Assembly: GCA_020850715.1 (NCBI GenBank)
Contig: JADZED010000045.1
Location: forward strand, 21,818-85,817
Length of the DNA: 64,000 nt
Source of the DNA: Acidobacteriota bacterium
Lineage (GTDB): Bacteria; Acidobacteriota; Vicinamibacteria; Vicinamibacterales; CAVVIG01
Direction of reading: 5' to 3'
Part shown: one piece after another, positions 17,150 to 25,757 of the stretch
Layout: the number at the start of each line of letters is the position of its first letter
How positions within the stretch are numbered: the first letter of the stretch is position 1
Notes under the pieces: model-generated
The model's database searches: none
The model's input: only the letters and a program-made list of their open reading frames with translations
What the model was told of the DNA's origin: nothing
Made by a program: the position numbers and the translations under genes

Positions 17150-18958
17150 ATGCCCCGAATGACCCGGCTGCCGGTGGTGGCGGCACTGGCTGGCGTCGCC
17201 GCAGCGCTGGCTGCCGCACCCGCCGATGTCGCACAGACCTTCAGGTCCGTCCCCGGCGCCGCGCCGGGGTTCAGGCCTGCGAGCTTCGCGCAAGATCGCG
17301 GGTCTCCGCTCGACGCGCCCTTCACCGTCTTCGAGGCGACGGTCGTCGATCTTCGGACCGCACTCGAGCAGCGGCGCACGACGTCTCGCGAGATCGTGCT
17401 CCAGTATCTGGCGCGCATCGCGACCTACGAGGACAAGCTGCACGCCGCCATCACCGTGAATCCGCGCGCGCTGGCGGTCGCCGGCGAGCGCGATCGCGAG
17501 CGGCTGCAGGGCCGGCTGCGCGGGCCGCTGCACGGCATTCCGATTGCCCTGAAGGACAACATCCACACCACCGATCTGCCGACGACCGGCGGCGCGCTCG
17601 CCTTCGAGGGACTCGTGCCCCCCTACGAGGCGACGCTGACGACGAACCTGCGCGCGGCGGGGGCGATCATCATCGCCAAGACCAACATGACGGAACTGGC
17701 GAACTGGGTGGCCGGAGCGCCGGCGCCGATGCCGGCCAACTACAACAGCCTCAACGGGCAGGGCTACAACCCGTACGATCCCCGCAAGGATCCGCGCGAG
17801 GCCACCTTCGACGGCCGCCCCGCGCTCGGGACCGGCGGCTCCAGCTCGGGCGCCGGCACCGCCGCAAGCTTCTGGGCGGCGAACGTCGGCACCGAGACCT
17901 CCGGTTCGATCCTGAGCCCGGCCAACCAGAACATGCTCGTCGGCATCAAGCCGACCCTGGGGCGTGTGAGCCGCTACGGCGTGATTCCGATCACGGCCGA
18001 CCAGGACACCGCAGGCCCGATGGCAAAGAGCGTGCGCGACGCCGCGCTCCTGCTCGGCGTGCTCGAGGGACGCGCGCCCGATCCCCACGATCCGGCGACG
18101 ACGCGCTGCACGCCCCCGCCGAATCACGACTACACGGCGTTCCTCGACGCCGGCGGGCTGAAGGGCGCGCGAATCGGCATCCCGCGCGCGTACTACTACG
18201 ACCCCGTCGCCTCGCCAGGCGCCGGCGCGTCCAAGGGAAACCTCATCGGCGGGCTCGACGGCCCCGAACGCCAGGCGATGGACGAGGCGATCGCCGCGCT
18301 GAAGCAGGCCGGCGCCGTCATCGTCGATCCGGCGGATGTTCCGAGCGTGACGGCCCCGGATGCGCGCGACAGCTTCCTCGCGTGGAGCGTCTGCTCGGGC
18401 GCGGGATCCGCCCGGGGCAGCGACGCAGACTGCTCGATCGTGTTCAAGTACGGCATGAAGCGCGACTTCAACGCGTGGCTGCAGTCGCTCGGTACCGCGG
18501 CGCCGCTCCACTCGCTCACCGAGCTGCGGAGGTGGAACACGGAGCACGCGAGGGCCGGCACGCTGAAGTACGGGCAGTCCAATCTCGACATCTCCGACGA
18601 GATGGACATCGAGCGCGATCGCGCGCGCTACGAGGCCGACCGTGCGAAGGACATCCGGCTCGCGGCGGCTGAAGGGATCGACGCCATCATGCAGAGCGGG
18701 CGGCTCGACGCGATTCTCTTCCCCGGCGCGTCGGGCGCGGCGATTGCGGCCAAGCCCGGGTATCCGACGGTCATGGTGCCGTTCGCGCTCGTGCCCAACG
18801 CGCCGGTCCCGCCGTTTCCTCAGGGGTTCGACGCGAGGCCGGCGCCCTTCGGTGTGAGCTTCACCGGGATGGCGTGCAGCGAGCCGCGGCTCATCGAGAT
18901 CGCGTATGCATTCGAGCAGGCGACCCGCAGGCGCGTGCCGCCGCCAGCGACGCCGTAA
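17150..18958 (+). CDS. Amidase-signature family hydrolase, exported
   Basis: 602 residues. An N-terminal apolar stretch (VVAALAGVAAALAAAPADVAQ) looks like an export signal. The amidase signature triad is complete: K135 in IALKDN, cis-Ser in the GGSSSGAG loop (residues 229-236), and nucleophile S253 in GTETSGSI. The C-terminal half carries family-typical substrate-pocket sequence. It hydrolyses an amide of unknown substrate. It is not GatA: no gatB/gatC nearby, it carries an export signal, and it is longer than the usual 480-500 residues, with insertions after residue 190 and near 400. Confidence 0.88.
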   Translation: MPRMTRLPVVAALAGVAAALAAAPADVAQTFRSVPGAAPGFRPASFAQDRGSPLDAPFTVFEATVVDLRTALEQRRTTSREIVLQYLARIATYEDKLHAAITVNPRALAVAGERDRERLQGRLRGPLHGIPIALKDNIHTTDLPTTGGALAFEGLVPPYEATLTTNLRAAGAIIIAKTNMTELANWVAGAPAPMPANYNSLNGQGYNPYDPRKDPREATFDGRPALGTGGSSSGAGTAASFWAANVGTETSGSILSPANQNMLVGIKPTLGRVSRYGVIPITADQDTAGPMAKSVRDAALLLGVLEGRAPDPHDPATTRCTPPPNHDYTAFLDAGGLKGARIGIPRAYYYDPVASPGAGASKGNLIGGLDGPERQAMDEAIAALKQAGAVIVDPADVPSVTAPDARDSFLAWSVCSGAGSARGSDADCSIVFKYGMKRDFNAWLQSLGTAAPLHSLTELRRWNTEHARAGTLKYGQSNLDISDEMDIERDRARYEADRAKDIRLAAAEGIDAIMQSGRLDAILFPGASGAAIAAKPGYPTVMVPFALVPNAPVPPFPQGFDARPAPFGVSFTGMACSEPRLIEIAYAFEQATRRRVPPPATP

Positions 18959-19048
18959 CCCGGCTTCGCGGTTCGCGGGAGCGTCCGGCGTGCCGGGTGC
19001 CGCGATTCCCCCCTCGAGGCATCGACGGCGCTGCGCGGCGGCGGCGAA

Positions 19049-20377
19049 TCAGTCGGCCCCGGCCGTCATGGCCTCGATCACCGGCTGTCGGCTCTCGAGC
19101 CTTGCCTCGGGATCGATCGCCAGCCACGCCAGGGCGCTGAGGAGGTAGACCGCCGAGGTGAGGTGGAAGGGGAACGTCCACGACTGCCAGCGCTCGACCG
19201 CGATGCCGACGACGAGCGGACCCGCCAGGCCACCGAGATTGCCGAACGTGTTCATGAAGCCGGTGATGACGCCGGCGTGATCGGCGCCGATGTCGAGCGG
19301 CACCGCCCAGCACGCGCTGAGCGCGAAGTCGGCGGCCCCGAGCGCGAATGCCAGGAGCAGCGCCTTGGCGACCGGCGCGGCGGCCAGCGTCGATCCGAAC
19401 ATCAGCGCGGCGCAGGCGGCAAACGAGGCAGCGCCGAGCCAGCAGCGCGCCACGCGCAGACCGTGCGTCCGCGCCAGCAGGTCGGTGCACCAGCCGCCGG
19501 CCAGGTCGGCGATGCCCGCCAGCAGAAAGGGGAGCGCCGCGAAGAAGCCGCCGCCCAGCGCCGAAAAGCCCAGCTCGCGGATCAGGTACGTCGGCAGCCA
19601 CGTGAAATAGAAGTAGAGGCCGTAGCCGAAGCCGAAGTACATCGCGCAGAGTGCCCACAGGTTGCGGCTGCCGAGGAGCAGCCGCCAGGGCGTTCGGCCC
19701 GGCGCGCCGCCCCGCCAAGCCGCCGGCGCGCCTGGCGAGGCGCGATCCTGCTCGATCCAGGCGAGTTCCTCGGCGCTGACCGCGGGGTGATCGGCCGGTG
19801 AGTCGCGGTACCACGCGTGCCAGGCGGCTGCCCAGAGCAGGCCGGCCGCACCGAAGATCGCGAAGCTCGCGCGCCATCCCCACGTGGCGATCAGCAGCAG
19901 CGCGAGCGGCGCCGACAGCATGCCGCCGGCGCGGGATCCGAAGAAGAGGATGCCGCCGGCCTGCCCGCGCTCGCGTGCGGGAAACCACCGTGAGAAGGCG
20001 CGGGCCATGTTCGGAAACGCGCCCGCCTCCCCGGCGCCGAACAGGAACCGGATCGAGACCAGCGACGCGTAGCCGCGTGCGGCGCCCGTCAGCATGGTGA
20101 ACGCCGACCACCACAGCACGATGCGCGTCAGCACGCGACGGGGACCGCGGCGATCGCCCAGCCAGCCCGAGGGCACCTCGAAGATCGAATAGGCGAGCGT
20201 GAACGCGCTGAACACGACGCTCATCTGGATGACGCCGAGCCCCAGCTCGCGCATCATGAACGGCGCCGCGGCCGAGATGCAGATCCGGTCCAGATAGGTG
20301 ACGACAGCCAGCAGGAACGCGAAGGCCAGGACGCGGCGGCGGGCCCGGGACGCGTGGGGAGGGCGGGGCGCGGGCAT
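19049..20377 (-). CDS. MFS transporter, anion:cation symporter (ACS) type
   Basis: 442 residues, 12 predicted membrane segments. TYLDRICISAAAPFM in TM1 and VFSAFTLAYSIFEVPSGWLGDRRGPRR between TM2 and TM3 (MFS motif A) are typical of the ACS family (hexuronate, phthalate and organic-anion uptake); RFLFGAGEAGAFPNMARAFSRWFP is the family TM4 sequence. Substrate unknown. The ATG at 20375-20377 has a perfect TATAAT on the minus strand 13 nt upstream. Divergent from the ADOP permease and convergent with the amidase. Confidence 0.88.
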   Translation of the reverse strand: MPAPRPPHASRARRRVLAFAFLLAVVTYLDRICISAAAPFMMRELGLGVIQMSVVFSAFTLAYSIFEVPSGWLGDRRGPRRVLTRIVLWWSAFTMLTGAARGYASLVSIRFLFGAGEAGAFPNMARAFSRWFPARERGQAGGILFFGSRAGGMLSAPLALLLIATWGWRASFAIFGAAGLLWAAAWHAWYRDSPADHPAVSAEELAWIEQDRASPGAPAAWRGGAPGRTPWRLLLGSRNLWALCAMYFGFGYGLYFYFTWLPTYLIRELGFSALGGGFFAALPFLLAGIADLAGGWCTDLLARTHGLRVARCWLGAASFAACAALMFGSTLAAAPVAKALLLAFALGAADFALSACWAVPLDIGADHAGVITGFMNTFGNLGGLAGPLVVGIAVERWQSWTFPFHLTSAVYLLSALAWLAIDPEARLESRQPVIEAMTAGAD

Positions 20378-20390
20378 CGTGGGCGCCGGA

Positions 20391-20396
20391 ATTATA
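20391..20396 (-). promoter_or_regulatory. Consensus -10 (TATAAT) for the ACS transporter
   Basis: Perfect TATAAT on the minus strand, 13 nt before the ATG at 20377, giving a leader of only a few bases. Confidence 0.5.
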
Positions 20397-20430
20397 GCGC
20401 CCGGCTGGAACCCGATGCGCTGGCCGGACG

Positions 20431-20436
20431 TATCCT
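20431..20436 (+). promoter_or_regulatory. -10 element (TATCCT) for the ADOP permease
   Basis: TATCCT ends 6 nt before the GTG at 20443 and the string TATCCTTAC is shared with the purE promoter; leaderless transcription inferred. Confidence 0.45.
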
Positions 20437-20442
20437 TACGCC

Positions 20443-22911
20443 GTGGAATCGATCCTGCACGATCTGCGCATCGGGCTGCGGCGCCTCTGGAAGGACAAGG
20501 CGTTCACGGCCACGGCCGTCGCGACTCTTGGCGTCTGCATCGGCGCCAACAGCGCGCTCTTTGCCGTCGTCCACAACGTCCTGCTGCGGCCGCTGGCGGT
20601 GCCGGAGTCGGGCCGCATCATGGTGATGGGCAATGCCTACCCCGGCGCCGGCGTCGGGGTGGGAACCTCGTCGGGCGTGCCCGACTACTTCGATCGCCTG
20701 CGCGAAACGGACGTCTTCGAGGAGCAGGCGATGTATCGCGGCCGCGATCGCAGCATCGACGAGGGCGGCCGTCCGACGCGGATCCGCACGATGGAAGCGA
20801 CGCCCTCGTTCTTCAGGCTGGTCCGCGTGCCGCCGGCGCTCGGGCGCGCGTTCTCGGAGGACGAAGGCGAGCCCGCCAATGCCCGCAAGGCGGTGCTCAC
20901 CTACGCGCTGTGGCAATCGGAGCTCGGCGCCGACGCTGGCGCGATCGGCAAGGACATCCGGATCGACGGCGAGCCGTACGCCATCGTCGGCGTGATGCCG
21001 CGCGGCTTCACGTTCGTCGATCCCGACGTGCGCCTCTTCACGCCGCTCGCGTTCACGCCCGAACAGAAATCCGACGAGGCGCGGCACAGCAACAGCTGGC
21101 GGCACATCGGGCGGTTGAAGCCCGGCGCCACGCGCGAGCGGGCGCAGCAGCAGATCGACGCGCTGAACGCCGCGAATCTCGAACGGTTCCCGCAGTACAG
21201 GACGCTGCTCGTCAACGCGGGCTTCCACACCACGGTCACGCCGCTGCAGGACGAGCTCGTGCGCGACGTGAAGCCGACACTCTACCTGCTCTGGGGCGGC
21301 GCCATCTGCGTGCTGCTCATCGGCTGCGTGAACGTCGCGAACCTCGTGCTGGTGCGATCGAAGAGCCGCGCCCGAGAGCTGGCCACGCGGCGCGCGCTTG
21401 GCGCCGGCCGCTGGCGCGTGGCCCGGCAGCTGATCGCCGAAGGCCTCATGCTCTCGATCGGGGGCGCCGGCGCCGGCCTGGCGATCGGCTACGCGCTCCT
21501 GCAGGCGTTCGGCGCGCTCAACCTTCAGGAGCTGCCGCGCGGCCGGGAGATCCGGCTGGACGCCGCGGTCGTGGCGTGGACGCTCGCCTCGTCGGCGATC
21601 ATCGGCCTGGCGATGGGGTTGATCCCCCTCGGCGCCGTGCTGCCGGCCAGCCTGTCGCCGGCGCTTCGCGAGGAAGGGCGCTCCGGCACGAGCGGCCGCG
21701 GAACGCGCAGCCTGCGGCGAACGCTCGTCGTCGCGCAGGTCGCGTTCGCGTTCGTCCTGCTGATCGGCGCCGGACTGCTCTTCGCCAGCTTCCGCCGGGT
21801 GCTCGCCGTCGACCCCGGCTTCGCGCCCTCAGGCGTGTTGACCGCATCGGTCAATCTGCCCGACTCGCGGTACCCAGACGACCCCGCGCAGGCCGTGTTT
21901 GCCCGGCGCGCAGTCGACGCCATCCGGGCGGTGCCCGGTGTTGCCGCCGCGGGGGTCACCGACACGCTGCCGCTTGGCGGCGATCACAACGACAGCGTCA
22001 TCTTCGCCGAGGGCTACCAGATGTCGCCCGGCGAATCGGTGATCTCGCCCAGCCGGGTCGTCGTCAGCCCGGGGTACTTCGAGGCCATGGGCATGAGGCT
22101 CGCGCGCGGGCGCTTCTTCGATGCGCGGGACGCCGCCGATGCGCCGCGCGTGGCGATCGTCGATCGCAAGCTGGCCGCCAGGTTCTGGCCGAACCTGGAT
22201 CCGATCGGCCGGCGGATGTATCAGCCGACCGACATCGACAACCTGCTGGCAATCACCGACAAGACGGTCTTCCTGGAGGTCGTCGGCGTCGTCGAGGACG
22301 TGAAGCTCGACGCGCTGGTTGAGGGACCGCGCACCGTCGGCGCGTACTACTTCCCGATCGCACAGAGCCCGGAGCGCAGCCTCACCTTCGCCGTCCGCAC
22401 GTCCGGCGACCCAACGCAGCTGGTCTCCCCCGTGCGATCGGTGCTGGCCGGCCTCGATCCGGAGCTCCCGGTGTTCGCCGCGCGCAGCATGGACGAGGTG
22501 ATGGAGCGTTCGCTGGTGAGCCGCCGATCGCCGGTGTTGCTCTCGCTGGGTTTCGGCGCGGTGGCGCTCCTGCTCTCGGCGATCGGAATCTACGGCGTGC
22601 TCGCGTATCTGGTCACGCAGCGGACCAAGGAGATCGGGATCCGTATCGCGCTCGGCAGCAGCCCTGGCGCGGTCTTCGGGCTCGTGCTGCGGGAGGGGCT
22701 GCTGCTCGTCGGCGCCGGCTTCGTCCTCGGGGCGGTGGGCGCGGCGGCGCTGCGCCGGAGCCTCGAGGCGCAGTTGTACGGAGTGGCCGCGACCGACCCG
22801 GTCGTGCTCGGGACGGCGGCGATGGTGCTGGCGAGCTCCGCGATCCTCGCGTGCGCGCTGCCGGCGCGCCGGGCGACGAGGATCGATCCGATCGTCGCGC
22901 TGGCGGAATAG
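20443..22911 (+). CDS. ADOP-type ABC transporter permease (duplicated MacB/FtsX permease)
   Basis: 822 residues. Layout: N-terminal TM (AFTATAVATLGVCIGANSALF), a MacB-like periplasmic domain (about 50-270), FtsX-type TM cluster (about 275-390), a second TM plus periplasmic domain (425-680), and a C-terminal FtsX cluster with KEIGIRIALGSSPGAVFGLVLREG. This duplicated form without its own ATPase is the acidobacterial duplicated orphan permease family (established knowledge). Substrate unknown; probably envelope export or sensing. GTG start from the TATCCT box. The remnant ABC gene that follows is of a different (ABC-2) type and probably unrelated. Confidence 0.9.
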   Translation: MESILHDLRIGLRRLWKDKAFTATAVATLGVCIGANSALFAVVHNVLLRPLAVPESGRIMVMGNAYPGAGVGVGTSSGVPDYFDRLRETDVFEEQAMYRGRDRSIDEGGRPTRIRTMEATPSFFRLVRVPPALGRAFSEDEGEPANARKAVLTYALWQSELGADAGAIGKDIRIDGEPYAIVGVMPRGFTFVDPDVRLFTPLAFTPEQKSDEARHSNSWRHIGRLKPGATRERAQQQIDALNAANLERFPQYRTLLVNAGFHTTVTPLQDELVRDVKPTLYLLWGGAICVLLIGCVNVANLVLVRSKSRARELATRRALGAGRWRVARQLIAEGLMLSIGGAGAGLAIGYALLQAFGALNLQELPRGREIRLDAAVVAWTLASSAIIGLAMGLIPLGAVLPASLSPALREEGRSGTSGRGTRSLRRTLVVAQVAFAFVLLIGAGLLFASFRRVLAVDPGFAPSGVLTASVNLPDSRYPDDPAQAVFARRAVDAIRAVPGVAAAGVTDTLPLGGDHNDSVIFAEGYQMSPGESVISPSRVVVSPGYFEAMGMRLARGRFFDARDAADAPRVAIVDRKLAARFWPNLDPIGRRMYQPTDIDNLLAITDKTVFLEVVGVVEDVKLDALVEGPRTVGAYYFPIAQSPERSLTFAVRTSGDPTQLVSPVRSVLAGLDPELPVFAARSMDEVMERSLVSRRSPVLLSLGFGAVALLLSAIGIYGVLAYLVTQRTKEIGIRIALGSSPGAVFGLVLREGLLLVGAGFVLGAVGAAALRRSLEAQLYGVAATDPVVLGTAAMVLASSAILACALPARRATRIDPIVALAE

Positions 22912-23057
22912 GATCAGGGGGTTCAGGGGTGCAAGGCGCGGGGCTCGAGGTGCGTTCGGGTTCAGCCGTCGGGATCCCGGCGCCGGCCGTGCCGCATGGC
23001 GACGACCCCGATGGCGGGCGGAATGCGCGGGCGGCTCGCGCCCGAGGCACGGGTCCG

Positions 23058-23765
23058 ATGCTCGCGATCAGGAATCTTCAGAAGACGTTCGGCTCCCTCG
23101 TCGCGGTTGACGATGTCTCGTTTGCCGTCGAGCCCGGAATGCTGTTGGGCCTGCTGGGGCCGAACGGCGCCGGGAAGACGACGACCGTGTCGATGATTGC
23201 CGGGCTGGTGAAGCCCGACCGCGGCGAGGTTCTCATCGGCGGAGCGCCATTGGCCGGCGACACCGATCCGAAGAAGCGGAAGATCGGGCTGGTGCCGCAG
23301 GATCTCGCGTTGTACGACGAGCTGTCCGCGAAGGCGAACCTGCAGTTCTTCGGATCGCTGTACCGCCTGAGCGGCGCCGGCCTCGAGAGCGCGATTTCGT
23401 CCAGCATGACGCTCGTCGGGCTCGCCGATCGGCAGCGCGACCTCGTGCGCACGTTCAGCGGCGGCCTCCTGGTCGCGGCGCTGGGCAGGACGCCGGCCGC
23501 GACCCGAGGCGTCACGACGCTCGCGGTGCTGATGATGGTGATGCTCGGCGGCGCCTGGGTGCCGACGTTCGTCTTCCCGCGGTGGCTGCAGCGGCTCACG
23601 GTGGTGGTGCCCGCGCGCTGGGCGGTCGACGGCCTCGACGCGATGACGTGGCGCGGCATCGGTCCCGGCGGCGCCGTCGTGCCGACGCTGGTGCTGCTCG
23701 CGTTCGCCGCGCTCTTCGGGTCGATCGCGCTCGCCCGATTCCGCTGGGACGAGGCGGGAGGGTAG
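23058..23765 (+). pseudogene. In-frame fusion of a truncated ABC ATPase to an ABC-2 permease C-terminus
   Basis: 235 residues. The first 136 are the N-terminal part of an ABC ATPase: Walker A GPNGAGKT at 34-41, Q-loop Q81, and the signature begins at FSGG (133-136). Immediately after G136 the sequence becomes the C-terminal part of an ABC-2 permease (LLVAALGRTPAATRG, membrane segments around LAVLMMVMLGGAWVPTF and LVLLAFAALFGSIALARF, with RWAVDGLDAMTWRG). Walker B, D- and H-loops and the permease N-terminus are missing, consistent with one deletion of roughly 1-1.5 kb at about 23465. It cannot hydrolyse ATP as is. Natural deletion, or assembly collapse across a short repeat, cannot be told apart here. 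Confidence 0.8.
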
Positions 23766-23773
23766 GCCTGCAC

Positions 23774-23779
23774 TACAAT
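23774..23779 (+). promoter_or_regulatory. -10 element (TACAAT) for the MFS transporter
   Basis: TACAAT ends 8 nt before the GTG at 23788 and lies just after the stop of the ABC remnant; leaderless transcription inferred. Confidence 0.5.
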
Positions 23780-23787
23780 CGCGCCCG

Positions 23788-25047
23788 GTGAGCACCGCAG
23801 TCGTCGACGACGCGCTCGGCAGGGCCCGCAGGAGGCTGATCCCCTTCCTCTTCCTCCTCTACATCGTCGCCTACCTCGACCGGATCAACATCGGCTTCGC
23901 GGCGCTGCAGATGAACGACGCGCTCGGGTTCTCCGCGACGACGTATGGCTTCGGGGCGGGCATCTTCTTTCTCAGTTACGTCGCCTTCGAGGTGCCGAGC
24001 AACCTGATCCTGGCGCGCGTCGGCGCACGGCTCTGGATCGCGCGGATCATGATCACGTGGGGGCTCGTGTCGGCCGGGATGATGTTCGTGCGCAGCGCCG
24101 CCGGCTTCTACACGCTGAGGTTCCTGCTCGGGCTGGCGGAAGCCGGCTTCTTCCCCGGCGTGATCTTCTACCTGACGCGCTGGTTCCCCCAGCGCGAGCA
24201 GGCGCGCGCCATCGCGGCCTTCATGACGGCTACGCTCGTCGCCGGGGTGATCGGCGGGCCGATCTCCGGCGCGCTGCTGGACCTGCACGGCGCAGCCGGG
24301 CTGCAGGGCTGGCAGTGGCTGTTCCTGCTCGAAGGACTGCCGTCGGTGCTCCTCGGCTTGGTCGTGCTGGCGGTGCTGCCGGACGGTCCCGCCGACGCGC
24401 GGTGGCTCACCGCGCTCGAGCGCGAGGCGCTGGCCCGTTCGCTCGAAGACCCGGCTGACGCGCCGCGCGTGGAGACGACGGGCACGGCGCTGAGCAACCG
24501 CCGCATCTGGCTCCTGGCCGTCGTCTATTTCACGATCCCGGTCACGCTGTACGGCGTGGGGTTCTGGCTGCCGCAGATGCTGAAGACGGCCACCTCCGGC
24601 GGGGGCAACCTCGAAGTCGGCCTGCTGTCCGCCATCCCGTACGCCTCGGGCGCGATCGCAATGGTCCTCGCAGGCCGTCACTCCGATCGCACGGGCGAGC
24701 GCCGCTGGCACGTCGCCCTCGCGGCCGCCGTCGCGGCGGCGGGTCTGGGGCTCAGCACGCTGTCGGCGGGCGCGCCCTGGGTGGTCGCGACGCTGTCGAT
24801 CGCGCTCGTCGGCCTCGCCTCGATGTTCGGCCCCTTCTGGGCGCTGACGACGGCGGCCGCCAGAGGGAACGGAGCGGCGGCGGCAATCGCGCTGGTGAAC
24901 TCGGTGGGCAACACCGGCGGATTCGTCGGCCCGTATCTGCTCGGTGCGATCAACGACGCCACGCAGGGCTTCGCCGGAGGATTGATCGCGATTGCGGCGA
25001 TGCTGGCGGCCGGCGGCGTCCTCCTGCTGGCGCTCGGGGAGCGATGA
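23788..25047 (+). CDS. MFS transporter, ACS/phthalate permease-like
   Basis: 419 residues, about 12 TM segments. AYLDRINIGFAALQMNDALGF in TM1, FEVPSNLILARVGAR between TM2 and TM3, and RFLLGLAEAGFFPGVIFYLTRWFP in TM4 are the hallmarks of the ACS family (tartrate, phthalate and glucarate transporters). GTG start set by the TACAAT box 8 nt upstream. The stop overlaps the start of the GNAT gene (ATGATG), so the two are co-translated. Substrate unknown; organic anion uptake is the family expectation. Confidence 0.9.
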   Translation: MSTAVVDDALGRARRRLIPFLFLLYIVAYLDRINIGFAALQMNDALGFSATTYGFGAGIFFLSYVAFEVPSNLILARVGARLWIARIMITWGLVSAGMMFVRSAAGFYTLRFLLGLAEAGFFPGVIFYLTRWFPQREQARAIAAFMTATLVAGVIGGPISGALLDLHGAAGLQGWQWLFLLEGLPSVLLGLVVLAVLPDGPADARWLTALEREALARSLEDPADAPRVETTGTALSNRRIWLLAVVYFTIPVTLYGVGFWLPQMLKTATSGGGNLEVGLLSAIPYASGAIAMVLAGRHSDRTGERRWHVALAAAVAAAGLGLSTLSAGAPWVVATLSIALVGLASMFGPFWALTTAAARGNGAAAAIALVNSVGNTGGFVGPYLLGAINDATQGFAGGLIAIAAMLAAGGVLLLALGER

Positions 25048-25559
25048 TGGTGCTCTCCCTGCACTCGTGCACGCTGCGCTCCTGGCGATCCGACGATCTC
25101 GATTCTCTCGTCGAGCACGCCGACAACCGGAAGATCTGGCGCAACCTGCGCGACGGTTTTCCGCATCCCTACCGGCGCAGCGACGGCCGCGAGTTCCTGC
25201 GGCGCATGCGCACGACGCGGCCCGAGACGACCTTCGCGATCGAGGTGGACGGCGCCGCGATTGGCGCCATCGGGTTCATGCCCGGCGAGGACGTGGAGCG
25301 CGTGTCGGCCGAGGTCGGCTACTGGATTGGCGAGAGGTTCTGGGGGCGCGGCATCGCGACCGAAGCGTTGCGCGCGCTGACGCGCCTGGCGATCGACGGG
25401 CATCGCCAGACGCGGCTCTTCGCGGTCCCCTTTGCCTGGAACGTGGCGTCGTGCCGCGTGCTCGAAAAGGCAGGCTACGTGCTGGAGGCGCGGTTGCGCC
25501 ACAGCGCGTTCAAGGACGGGGAACTGGTCGATCAGATGCAGTACGCGCATATCGCCTGA
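25044..25559 (+). CDS. GNAT-family N-acetyltransferase (RimJ/RimL-like)
   Basis: 171 residues. It begins with TLRSWRSDDLDSLVEHADN, the usual N-terminus of RimJ/L-type acetyltransferases, has the acetyl-CoA pyrophosphate loop in FWGRGIATEALRALT, and ends with NVASCRVLEKAGYVLEARLRHSAFKDGE. It would acetylate an amine on a protein N-terminus or small molecule; target unknown. Overlaps the MFS gene by 4 nt. A link between the carrier and this enzyme is possible but not shown. Confidence 0.88.
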   Translation: MMVLSLHSCTLRSWRSDDLDSLVEHADNRKIWRNLRDGFPHPYRRSDGREFLRRMRTTRPETTFAIEVDGAAIGAIGFMPGEDVERVSAEVGYWIGERFWGRGIATEALRALTRLAIDGHRQTRLFAVPFAWNVASCRVLEKAGYVLEARLRHSAFKDGELVDQMQYAHIA

Positions 25560-25726
25560 CGGAACGTCAGGCAGGCCCCGCCGCCGCGCGCACACCCGGC
25601 GGGCGCGTGCCAGCTCATGCGCGGGCCGAGCGGCCGGAAAAGGGCGTTGCCCCGCGGCCCGGCGCGCGCCTGGACGCCCTGGGAATTCGCCCAAAAACAT
25701 TCTCGCCCACGCGGCGCGAGGACGGC

Positions 25727-25732
25727 TATACT
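25727..25732 (+). promoter_or_regulatory. -10 element (TATACT) for the serine hydrolase gene
   Basis: TATACT 25 nt upstream of the ATG at 25758, leaving room for a leader that contains AAGGAG. In contrast with most promoters here, this gene appears to have a normal leader. Confidence 0.45.
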
Positions 25733-25757
25733 CGCGCGCGCAAGGAGACACACGCCC

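Noticed and set aside
16890..17234. Longer 114-aa version of the small membrane protein
   Set aside because: The added N-terminus is arginine/proline-rich, overlaps the divergent amidase gene and ignores the -10 box that fits the 73-aa start.
22912..23057. Low-complexity GGTTCAGGGG stretch after the ADOP gene as a repeat element
   Set aside because: Resembles the spacer at 10043-10120 only loosely; no shared unit long enough to call a repeat family.
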